Of a stretch of DNA of 64,000 nt, positions 35,593 through 42,882 are shown one piece after another. Source of the stretch: CALLPQ01 sp039819545 (lineage in GTDB: Bacteria; Pseudomonadota; Alphaproteobacteria; Caulobacterales; Parvularculaceae). Below the pieces are notes generated by a model, which was given only the letters and a program-made list of their open reading frames with translations, was not told the DNA's origin and made no database searches. The stretch is taken from assembly GCA_039819545.1 (NCBI GenBank), contig JBCBRS010000009.1, positions 1-64,000 on the forward strand, read 5' to 3'. The translations under genes and the position numbers were made by a program. Each line of letters opens with the position of its first letter. Within the stretch, counting starts at the first letter, position 1.

Positions 35593-36177
35593 ATGTTTAT
35601 CCAGACCGAAGATACCCCCAACCCGCAATCCATGAAGTTTCTGCCGGGTCAGCCTGTTTTGGGGCAGGGGGCCTTGGGTGTGGACTTTCCAACGATGGAA
35701 AGTACGGCGATGTCGCCGCTGGCCGAGGCCTTGTTTTCCACCGACGGCGTGATGGGCGTTTATCTGGGTGCTGATTTTATTACCGTGACAAAGGATGCCT
35801 CGGTTGAGTGGCTGCATATCAAGCCGTCGCTCCTCGGCACCATCGCCGATTTCCTGGCCGCGGGCCTGCCCATCATTAAAGAAGATGCCGCCCCGCGCGC
35901 GCCGACCTCGACGCCGCTGGAAGAGTATGAGGGGGAAGACCGCGAGGTCGTTGAACAGATTATTGAGCTCATCGATACGCGTGTGCGTCCGGCCGTGGCC
36001 GCTGACGGTGGTGACATCATTTTTCACCATTATGAACCGCGTACCGGCGTTGTCTCCCTGACCATGCAGGGCGCCTGCGCTGGCTGCCCGTCATCAACGT
36101 ATACGTTGAAAGCGGGCATTGAGAATATGCTCAAACATTATGTACCCGAGGTGGTGAAGGTTGAGGCCGTTGCTTAG
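35593..36177 (+). CDS. Nfu-type iron-sulfur cluster scaffold/carrier
   Basis: 194 residues: an N-terminal Nfu_N domain (about 1-90, MFIQTEDTPNPQSMKFLPG) and a C-terminal NifU-like domain (about 115-190) with C162 and C165 in ACAGCPSS, which bridge a [4Fe-4S] cluster between two subunits. Delivers clusters to target proteins; the BchL, BchN and BchB proteins of this organism are plausible clients. Close to the NfuA of alphaproteobacteria and mitochondrial NFU1. Confidence 0.93.
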   Translation: MFIQTEDTPNPQSMKFLPGQPVLGQGALGVDFPTMESTAMSPLAEALFSTDGVMGVYLGADFITVTKDASVEWLHIKPSLLGTIADFLAAGLPIIKEDAAPRAPTSTPLEEYEGEDREVVEQIIELIDTRVRPAVAADGGDIIFHHYEPRTGVVSLTMQGACAGCPSSTYTLKAGIENMLKHYVPEVVKVEAVA

Positions 36178-36250
36178 TTTTTTGACCGCACGCGTTTCAG
36201 GAACCGATCAGAACGCTCCGGTGTAAGCGCAGCACAAAGAGGAGAGACCC

Positions 36251-36460
36251 ATGTCTAATGTTTATTCCGTCAGCAAACTTGTTGGCACCTCGAAAAAATC
36301 AATTGAAGACGCCATCGAGAATGCCATTGAGACCGCCAGCAAGACCCTGAAAAATCTCGACTGGTTTGAGGTTGTCGAAACGCGCGGCTATATCGAAAAT
36401 AACAAGGTTGCCTACTATCAGGTCACGCTCGAAATCGGTTTTCGCTACGAGAAAAAGTAG
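36251..36460 (+). CDS. Dodecin, flavin-binding dodecamer
   Basis: 69 residues, the full family length. One helix (about 14-30) against three strands, with the aromatic LDWFEVVETRGYI (about 36-48), whose Trp stacks on bound flavin, and the C-terminal strand VAYYQVTLEIGFRYE. Stores or buffers riboflavin/FMN and limits light-driven flavin damage, which suits a phototroph. The ATG is preceded by GAGGAGAG. Confidence 0.93.
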   Translation: MSNVYSVSKLVGTSKKSIEDAIENAIETASKTLKNLDWFEVVETRGYIENNKVAYYQVTLEIGFRYEKK

Positions 36461-36504
36461 CAGCCAGTTTCGGTCACGCAGCTCCCATTGAAAGGATTGA
36501 TCCC

Positions 36505-37095
36505 ATGACCAAAACTGTTTCTGACGACGGTCTTGATGTTCTCTTCCGGGAGGCGCGCACCCACAATGGTTGGTCCGACCAGCCTGTATCTGACGTGCAT
36601 ATCAAGGCCATTTATGAGCTTTTGAAATGGGCCCCAACGTCGGCCAATTGCTCCCCGGCGCGGTTTGTTTTTGTCACCTCTTCGGCGGCAAAAGAAAAAT
36701 TGGTCGGATGCCTTGATGAGGGCAATGTGGAGAAAACCATAGAGGCGCCGCTGACCGTGATCATCGGTCATGATTTGCGCTTCCACGACCATCTGCCAAA
36801 ACTTTTCCCCCACACCGATGCCAAAGCCTGGTTTGAGGGAAATGACGCGAAAATCGCAGAGACGGCCATGCGCAATGGCACGCTCCAGGGGGCCTATCTG
36901 ATGATGGCGGCGCGCTCGCTCGGCTTTGATTGCGGGCCAATGTCTGGTTTCGATCCGGCAAAGGTCGAGGCCGCCTTCTTTGACGGCACCAGCGTAAAAG
37001 CCAATTTTTTGTGCAATATCGGTCATGGGACAGAGAAAAATCTGTTCCCACGCAGTCCGCGATTCGCCTTTGAGGAAGCGTGCCGGATTGCCTGA
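36505..37095 (+). CDS. Nitroreductase-family protein, malonic semialdehyde reductase (RutE) type
   Basis: 196 residues of the FMN-dependent nitroreductase fold. The opening FREARTHNGW and the segments LLKWAPTSANCSPARFVFV (about 38-56) and GFDCGPMSGFD (about 139-149) are those of the RutE/YdfG-linked subgroup. The true substrate may be another aldehyde or nitro compound, since no other rut gene is near. It follows dodecin by 44 bases; both depend on flavin. Confidence 0.86.
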   Translation: MTKTVSDDGLDVLFREARTHNGWSDQPVSDVHIKAIYELLKWAPTSANCSPARFVFVTSSAAKEKLVGCLDEGNVEKTIEAPLTVIIGHDLRFHDHLPKLFPHTDAKAWFEGNDAKIAETAMRNGTLQGAYLMMAARSLGFDCGPMSGFDPAKVEAAFFDGTSVKANFLCNIGHGTEKNLFPRSPRFAFEEACRIA

Positions 37096-37274
37096 TCGGC
37101 CCCCGAAAAGCACAATATCGCCGCAAAACACGCGATTCCCGTGTGATTGCGCCCACAGTGCGCTGTTGGGGCTTGCGTTCTGATTGATTCTGGTAACCTT
37201 GTTCCCATATCTTAACGTGGTCAGCGCACCGCCGCCGACCGCTATTCTATGCAGCCACTAAAGGAGAAACGTCC

Positions 37275-37814
37275 ATAGCCCGCAGACCCATGAATGAACC
37301 GCCCCGTAAGAATGACGGGCCGCGAATGAACGACGCCATCACCGTGCCTCAAGTTTTGTTGATTGACCATGAAGGCGAAAAACGCGGCGTTGTGCCCATC
37401 GAAGACGCACTGGCCAAAGCTGCCGACGTGGGCCTTGATTTGGTAGAGATTTCTCCCAACACCAAGCCGCCCGTGTGCAAGATTCTCGATTACGGGAAAT
37501 TCAAATACCAACAACAAAAGAAAAAGGCGGAAGCCCGCAAAAAGCAGAAAGTTGTTGAACTCAAAGAAATCAAGATGCGTCCAAACATTGATCAGCACGA
37601 CTATGAGGTCAAAAGCCGGTCCATGAAACGCTTCCTCGAAGAAGGCGATAAGGTGAAGGTCACCTTGCGGTTTCGGGGTCGGGAAATGGCGCACCAGGAA
37701 CGCGGCATGGAATTGCTCCAGCGCGTGCAGGGCGACTTTGACGAAATCGCCAAGGTTGAACAAATGCCCAAACTCGAAGGCCGTCAGATGATGATGGTGA
37801 TCGCCCCGCGGTAA
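37275..37814 (+). CDS. infC: Translation initiation factor IF-3, apparent ATA start
   Basis: Binds the 30S subunit and checks start codon pairing. 179 residues: N-domain (about 15-80), Lys-rich linker helix (KFKYQQQKKKAEARKKQK) and C-domain (about 90-179). Taking the first ATG (37290) would leave the ribosome site AAGGAG (37261-37266) 23 bases away. An in-frame ATA at 37275 sits 8 bases from it and restores the usual alphaproteobacterial N-terminus (ARRPM). Rare start codons in infC are the known basis of IF-3 autoregulation. No rpmI-rplT follows. Confidence 0.93.
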   Translation: MARRPMNEPPRKNDGPRMNDAITVPQVLLIDHEGEKRGVVPIEDALAKAADVGLDLVEISPNTKPPVCKILDYGKFKYQQQKKKAEARKKQKVVELKEIKMRPNIDQHDYEVKSRSMKRFLEEGDKVKVTLRFRGREMAHQERGMELLQRVQGDFDEIAKVEQMPKLEGRQMMMVIAPR

Positions 37815-37834
37815 GACGGAACACCTGGGTTCGA

Positions 37835-37910
37835 GGCCGTATTCCCGGGCTGGGCCCGGGACCCATCTCCGCACATTCCGTCCCCCGAGCGACGGCCCCA
37901 ACTCGGGTTT
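37835..37910. repeat. GC-rich hairpin repeat between infC and guaA
   Basis: CCGTATTC followed by CCCGGG-CTGGG-CCCGGG forms a strong hairpin and resembles the start of the 31601 and 22430 repeat copies. No T-tract follows, so it is not a typical intrinsic terminator. Confidence 0.55.
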
Positions 37911-37967
37911 TGAACAGAGGCGTCATCGTGTCGTGACCTAATCCACTGGATAGGCTACACCGCCGCC

Positions 37968-39572
37968 ATGACAAGCTCCTGCGATTCCGCCAGCCCTCTT
38001 GCGCCAAACCATGAGCGCGCCCTGATCGTTGATTTTGGGAGCCAGGTGACCCAATTGATCGCCCGGCGTTTGCGCGAGAGTGGTGTTTATTGCGAGGTCC
38101 ACCCCTTTAACCGGGTGGATGCGCGCTTTCTTGACCACTTTGATCCGCGTGCGATCATTCTATCGGGCGGTCCGGCGAGCGTGAAGGCAAGTGCGAGTCC
38201 GCGCGCTGATATGGCCGTGTTTGAGCGCGGCGTGCCGATCCTTGGTATCTGCTATGGCGAACAGGTGATTTGCGACCAGCTGGGCGGTGCCGTTGAGGGG
38301 TCTGATCACCGCGAGTTCGGGCGCGCTGAAGTCTCCGTCGTGGCGGCAAGCCCGCTGTTTGACGAGGTTTGGGCAACCGGTGCCTATCGCCCCGTCTGGA
38401 TGAGCCATGGGGACCGCGTCAAGGCTCTACCTGCAGGGTTTCAGGTTATTGCCCATTCCGAAGGTGCGCCGTTTGCGGCGATCGCCGATGAAGACCGGCG
38501 GATTTACGGCGTGCAGTTTCACCCCGAAGTGGTGCATACGCCGGACGGTGCAGCACTCCTGAAAAACTTTACGCATAAAATCGCAGGGATGAGCGGTGAC
38601 TGGTCCATGGCGGTATTTCGCGATGAACAGATCGAGAAAATTCGTGCGCAGGTGGGTAACGGCCGCGTGATTTGCGGTCTTTCCGGCGGGGTTGATTCGT
38701 CCGTGGCGGCTGTTTTGATCCACGAAGCCATTGGCGAGCAGCTGACATGTGTATTCGTGGATACCGGCCTGATGCGGGCCAATATTGACGGCGTGGGGGA
38801 GGGCGACGACGTCGTCCGACTTTTCCGCGACAGCTACAATATTCCATTGATTCACGTGGATGCTGCTGACCTTTTCCTCAGTAAGCTGAAGGGTGTGGAT
38901 GACCCTGAACAAAAGCGAAAAATCATTGGCGCGACCTTTATCGACGTATTCGAAGAAAAAGCCCGCGAGGTTGGTGATGCAAAATTCCTGGCGCAGGGCA
39001 CGCTCTATCCTGACGTGATTGAGAGCGTTTCTTTCGATGGGGGCCCGTCGGTGACTATCAAGTCCCATCATAATGTGGGCGGTTTGCCAGAGCGCATGGA
39101 CCTTGAACTGGTGGAGCCGTTGCGCGAGCTTTTCAAAGATGAAGTGCGTGGCCTTGGCCGCGAGCTTGGTTTGCCAGACCATTTCGTAGCGCGTCATCCT
39201 TTTCCAGGGCCAGGTCTTGCCATCCGTATACCCGGTGCGGTGAGCGCAGAAAAAGCTGACATCCTGCGCAAGGCCGATGCAATCTATCTCGATGAAATTC
39301 GCAAAGCCGGGCTCTATGACGATATTTGGCAGGCCTTTGCAGTCTTACTCCCTGTGCGGACAGTCGGGGTGATGGGCGACGAGCGCACCTATGACCACGT
39401 GCTGGCCCTGCGCGCCGTGACATCCACGGACGGGATGACGGCAGACTATTTTCCGTTCCCGCACGATTTTCTGGGTCGCTGCGCCACCCGCATCATCAAT
39501 CAGGTCCGCGGCGTCAACCGTGTTGTTTATGACGTCACCTCAAAACCGCCCGGTACGATTGAGTGGGAATGA
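37968..39572 (+). CDS. guaA: GMP synthase, glutamine-hydrolysing
   Basis: Converts XMP to GMP with ATP and glutamine. 534 residues: class I glutamine amidotransferase domain (about 17-215, nucleophile C95 in GICYGEQ), ATP-pyrophosphatase domain (P-loop GLSGGVDSS, about 240-248) and the C-terminal dimerisation domain ending in the family tail KPPGTIEWE. The first 15 residues before ERALIVDFGSQ are slightly longer than usual. A housekeeping gene that marks the left side of the acetate module. Confidence 0.97.
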   Translation: MTSSCDSASPLAPNHERALIVDFGSQVTQLIARRLRESGVYCEVHPFNRVDARFLDHFDPRAIILSGGPASVKASASPRADMAVFERGVPILGICYGEQVICDQLGGAVEGSDHREFGRAEVSVVAASPLFDEVWATGAYRPVWMSHGDRVKALPAGFQVIAHSEGAPFAAIADEDRRIYGVQFHPEVVHTPDGAALLKNFTHKIAGMSGDWSMAVFRDEQIEKIRAQVGNGRVICGLSGGVDSSVAAVLIHEAIGEQLTCVFVDTGLMRANIDGVGEGDDVVRLFRDSYNIPLIHVDAADLFLSKLKGVDDPEQKRKIIGATFIDVFEEKAREVGDAKFLAQGTLYPDVIESVSFDGGPSVTIKSHHNVGGLPERMDLELVEPLRELFKDEVRGLGRELGLPDHFVARHPFPGPGLAIRIPGAVSAEKADILRKADAIYLDEIRKAGLYDDIWQAFAVLLPVRTVGVMGDERTYDHVLALRAVTSTDGMTADYFPFPHDFLGRCATRIINQVRGVNRVVYDVTSKPPGTIEWE

Positions 39573-39680
39573 TTTGGTAGCTTACGCCATCCATCGGTGG
39601 CTGACTGACCCGCTCCTAAACTGAGCGTTGCTTAGAGCCCCAAGTTTTACGATGTCTAGTCGGATCAAAAACTTGCCCAA

Positions 39681-39693
39681 TTAGACCAAAGTC
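39681..39693. promoter_or_regulatory. Candidate CrbR operator, site 1
   Basis: TTAGACCAAAGTC, 60 bases before the ATG of the 63-residue protein. An identical 13-mer is at 39941. The core GACCAAAGTC has inverted GAC/GTC ends, as expected for a dimeric LuxR-type regulator. Confidence 0.5.
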
Positions 39694-39752
39694 GCTCATG
39701 CGACGACGGCTCTTACATGCCAAAATCTGGTCAACTCTATAAGGAGATGATT

Positions 39753-39944
39753 ATGAAGGCGCATGTAATGTTGTCCTTGGGACTTTTATTGGCTGTAATC
39801 TTTGCATATCGCAGCGTGCTTGCGTTTCTCGAACCCGGACTGGGCACACAGGAAGCGTATCTGGCTGGCGGCCTTGTCTTGAGCGGATGGCTGATGAGAG
39901 GCGGGTTTGCCGAATGGCGACACGCTCGCCAGCACGCGTCTTAG
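39753..39944 (+). CDS. Small membrane protein leading the acetate module
   Basis: 63 residues with two hydrophobic segments (about 4-24 and 36-51) joined by a short loop, and a basic tail. The start is set by AAGGAG (39741-39746), 6 bases upstream; the ATG at 39747 is too close. No domain recognised. A shared upstream motif and its position before DUF4212 suggest it is co-regulated with acetate uptake. Confidence 0.6.
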   Translation: MKAHVMLSLGLLLAVIFAYRSVLAFLEPGLGTQEAYLAGGLVLSGWLMRGGFAEWRHARQHAS

Positions 39945-39953
39945 ACCAAAGTC
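39941..39953. promoter_or_regulatory. Candidate CrbR operator, site 2
   Basis: TTAGACCAAAGTC, identical to site 1, overlapping the stop of the 63-residue gene and 91 bases before the DUF4212 start. A second identical copy 260 bases from the first is unlikely to be chance in non-coding sequence. Confidence 0.55.
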
Positions 39954-40044
39954 CAGCTATTCGCAGTGCGTGTTTGGGCGCACCTTCCAGACTGCGGCGA
40001 TGCCGTTTTGATACAACAATAACCACATAGAAAAGGGGAGGATT

Positions 40045-40311
40045 ATGCATAAACAACCCTCACAACCAGACGGAAAGGCTTATTGGTCAGCAACTTTGCG
40101 ACTGACAGTTTCTCTCCTCGTCATCTGGTTTGCCGTCTCTTACGGCGCCGGAATTTTGTTCCGGGATGTTCTGGATCAGTTTTCAATCGGCGGCGCACCG
40201 CTGGGTTTCTGGTTTGCCCAACAAGGCGCAATTTACGTCTTTGTCGGACTGATCTTCTATTACTGCCTGGCCATGGCTCGGTTGGAAAAAAAATACGGCG
40301 TGAAGGGGTAA
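40045..40311 (+). CDS. DUF4212 small subunit of a sodium:solute symporter
   Basis: 88 residues with two membrane helices (about 13-37 and 49-75), ending in MARLEKKYGVKG. The family is always encoded just before a VC_2705-type SSS symporter, as here (3 bases). It is thought to be an auxiliary subunit of that transporter. AAAGGGGAGG precedes the ATG. Confidence 0.88.
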   Translation: MHKQPSQPDGKAYWSATLRLTVSLLVIWFAVSYGAGILFRDVLDQFSIGGAPLGFWFAQQGAIYVFVGLIFYYCLAMARLEKKYGVKG

Positions 40312-40314
40312 GTC

Positions 40315-42102
40315 ATGGATCAGCAAGTTTGGACTTACTTATTTGTCGGCATCACCTTCGCGCTTTATATCGGTATTGCGATCTGGTCACGTGCCGGATC
40401 AACCGATGACTTCTACGTGGCGGGGCATGATGTTCACCCGACGGTCAATGGAATGGCAACAGCGGCGGACTGGATGTCTGCAGCGAGCTTTCTTTCTATG
40501 GCGGGCCTGATTGCATTTTTGGGTTATGGCGGCTCTGTCTATCTGATGGGGTGGACGGGAGGTTATGTCTTGCTTGCCCTCTTGCTCGCGCCGTTTTTAC
40601 GAGAGTTTGGCAAGTTTACGGTGCCTGATTTTGTGGGTGACCGATATTACTCAACGCTTGCTCGTGTGATCGCAGTGATCTGCGCACTGTTTGTATCTTT
40701 CACTTATATTGCAGGACAAATGAAAGGGGTTGGGGTCGCCTTTTCCGGCTTTCTTGGCATTCCATTTGAGGCCGGCATTATTATCGGCATGGTCATCGTC
40801 TTTTTCTATGCGGTGCTCGGCGGCATGAAAGGCATCACCTATACGCAGGTCGCACAATATGTTGTTCTGATCTTTGCATACACGGTTCCGGCGATCTTCA
40901 TATCGCTCATTATTACCGGTAATGCCATTCCCCAGCTTGGCTTTATTTCGAATGCCGTGGGTGAAGACATCTCCATGTTGCAAAAGCTCAATGATACGGT
41001 TACCGGCCTCGGCTTCCTGGAATATACGCAGACAGACAAATCGATGTTCGATGTGTTTGCGATAACCGGCGCGCTGATGTTCGGTACGGCGGGTTTGCCG
41101 CATGTTATTATTCGCTTCTTCACAGTGAGTTCAGCAAGCGCTGCGCGTATCTCTGCTGGCTGGGCACTGGTGTTTATCGCTATCCTTTACACGACGGCTC
41201 CGGCAGTCGGTGCCTTTGCACGGTTGAACTTCATCGATACGGTGAATGAAGCAACCTACATCACCGACACCGAAGACTATGCAACCCGCGCGGCTGAAAT
41301 TGAGGCTGACGGGGGTAAACCGGTGCCGACCTGGTACAAGGATTGGGAATCGACGGGGCTGCTTGCCTTTGAAGACAAGAATGGCGATGGCATCATGCAG
41401 TATCGCGGACCGAATGCACCTGACGGTATCGAGAATGAGGTTAATCCGAACCGAGATATATTCGTCCTTGCCAATCCGCAGATCGCGCAATTGCCCGGTT
41501 GGGTTATCGGGCTCGTCGTGGCCGGTGGTCTTGCTGCAGCATTGTCTACGGCGGCTGGACTTTTGATGGTGATATCCTCTGCGGTCAGCCATGATATCTG
41601 CCGAAGAACTTTATATCCCAACATGGATGACAAGACAGAGCTTCTGGTGGCGCGCTTTGCCGCTGCAGGTGCGGTTTTTGCGGCTGGTTTGCTCGGGCTA
41701 TTCGCTTCACAACTCGGCTTCGTAGCGCAAGTGGTGGCGTTCGCTTTCGGGCTCGCGGCGGCATCGCTTTTCCCAATCATCTTCCTTGGAATCTTCTGGA
41801 AACGGATGAATAAGGAGGGTGCGATCGCGTCCATGCTGACAGGGCTCATCACCACATTTGGATATATCTACTATTTCAAATTTGGTGGGGGCACAGCTGA
41901 TCAATGGCTCTTAGGCGTGTCGCCGGAAGGCATCGGATTTGTTTTCATGTTCTTAAGTGGGGCGGTCGGTTTTATGGTTGCGCTCGTCACGAAAGCACCA
42001 CCAGAAGAGATCCAAAACTTGGTGGAAGACATCCGCGTCCCTGGCCAGCGCACCACGCATGGTATCGCCGATGAAGGTATGGCCCCTGTGCCTGCCGAAT
42101 AG
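40315..42102 (+). CDS. Sodium:solute symporter, VC_2705/ActP-like (probable acetate uptake)
   Basis: 595 residues of the SSS family with about 13 helices; the motif DDFYVAGHDVHPTVNGMATAADWMSAASFL-type opening (from about 30) places it next to ActP. Between helices at about 310-390 lies a soluble loop that contains DKNGDGIMQY (354-363), close to an EF-hand or dockerin calcium loop but without the usual acidic position 12. Paired with DUF4212 and linked to CrbS/CrbR and acs, so acetate or other short carboxylates are the likely substrates. A strong terminator follows. Confidence 0.9.
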   Translation: MDQQVWTYLFVGITFALYIGIAIWSRAGSTDDFYVAGHDVHPTVNGMATAADWMSAASFLSMAGLIAFLGYGGSVYLMGWTGGYVLLALLLAPFLREFGKFTVPDFVGDRYYSTLARVIAVICALFVSFTYIAGQMKGVGVAFSGFLGIPFEAGIIIGMVIVFFYAVLGGMKGITYTQVAQYVVLIFAYTVPAIFISLIITGNAIPQLGFISNAVGEDISMLQKLNDTVTGLGFLEYTQTDKSMFDVFAITGALMFGTAGLPHVIIRFFTVSSASAARISAGWALVFIAILYTTAPAVGAFARLNFIDTVNEATYITDTEDYATRAAEIEADGGKPVPTWYKDWESTGLLAFEDKNGDGIMQYRGPNAPDGIENEVNPNRDIFVLANPQIAQLPGWVIGLVVAGGLAAALSTAAGLLMVISSAVSHDICRRTLYPNMDDKTELLVARFAAAGAVFAAGLLGLFASQLGFVAQVVAFAFGLAAASLFPIIFLGIFWKRMNKEGAIASMLTGLITTFGYIYYFKFGGGTADQWLLGVSPEGIGFVFMFLSGAVGFMVALVTKAPPEEIQNLVEDIRVPGQRTTHGIADEGMAPVPAE

Positions 42103-42120
42103 TTTCCTTCAAGGAACCTG

Positions 42121-42155
42121 CGGGGCGATCAGACGAAGATCGCTCCGATTTTTTT
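42121..42155 (+). terminator. Rho-independent terminator after the symporter
   Basis: A 10-bp stem (CGGGGCGATC with GATCGCTCCG, one G-T wobble) around a 7-base loop, followed by A and seven T. It closes the 63-residue/DUF4212/symporter transcript before adk. Confidence 0.9.
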
Positions 42156-42183
42156 CCCTAATCTACCAGGTGAGCACATCAGG

Positions 42184-42795
42184 ATGAAAATCATTTTACT
42201 GGGGCCGCCAGCTTCTGGAAAAGGCACGCAAGCCAAATACCTTTTTCGTAAGTACGGATTTGTACAGCTTTCAACAGGCGACATGCTGAGGAACGTGGCA
42301 AAAACTGACACAGTGCTCGGTCGCGACGTTGCCAAGATCATGCAAGGGGGAGGTCTGGTTTCAGATGACCTCGTGATCCGGATGATTGAAAATTCACTGG
42401 ACGAGAACACGCATGCGCCCGGATTTGTATTCGATGGTTTCCCCAGAACGTTGGCGCAGGCGCTTGCCCTTGATGATTGTCTTGATGCGCGCGGCTCGCA
42501 GGTTGACCTTGTGATCCAACTTCTGGTCAACGACAAAAAACGGCTTGAACGTGTATCCGGGCGATTCCAGAAAGAAGGACGGCCCGATGACAATCCAGAG
42601 AGCCTGGCGGAACGCCAGCGGCAATATAAAGCTCAGACGGCGTGCCTTGTCCCGCTCTATGATGGTCGTGGAACACTGGTTGAGATAGAGGGCATGGTAA
42701 GTCCGGAAAGCGTGTCAGGGTCTATCGATCTGGCGATCAAAGGCTTATTACCGCGTCGCAAAGTGTCAATGACGTGGAACGAAATCCAACATTGA
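42184..42795 (+). CDS. adk: Adenylate kinase, probably an accessory copy
   Basis: Converts AMP and ATP to two ADP. 203 residues with P-loop GPPASGKGT (7-15), STGDMLR (about 31-37) and GFPRT (about 82-86). The short-type LID is present (RVSGRFQKEGRPDDNPE). The main adk of bacteria normally sits in the ribosomal protein operon, so this is likely a second copy. Acetyl-CoA synthetase releases AMP and PPi, which gives an obvious reason for an adenylate kinase in an acetate module. Confidence 0.92.
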   Translation: MKIILLGPPASGKGTQAKYLFRKYGFVQLSTGDMLRNVAKTDTVLGRDVAKIMQGGGLVSDDLVIRMIENSLDENTHAPGFVFDGFPRTLAQALALDDCLDARGSQVDLVIQLLVNDKKRLERVSGRFQKEGRPDDNPESLAERQRQYKAQTACLVPLYDGRGTLVEIEGMVSPESVSGSIDLAIKGLLPRRKVSMTWNEIQH

Positions 42796-42814
42796 TCCGG
42801 CGCGGTTGAGCGTA

Positions 42815-42827
42815 TTCGACCAAGGTC
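42815..42827. promoter_or_regulatory. Candidate CrbR operator, site 3
   Basis: TTCGACCAAGGTC, 11 of 13 bases identical to sites 1 and 2 with the same GAC/GTC ends. It ends 55 bases before the sensor kinase start, so the kinase gene may be autoregulated. Confidence 0.45.
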
Positions 42828-42882
42828 TCATTGCCATCAAAAGAACGAGACATCAGGGAGGTTTTGTTCCACAGTCCTGTCC

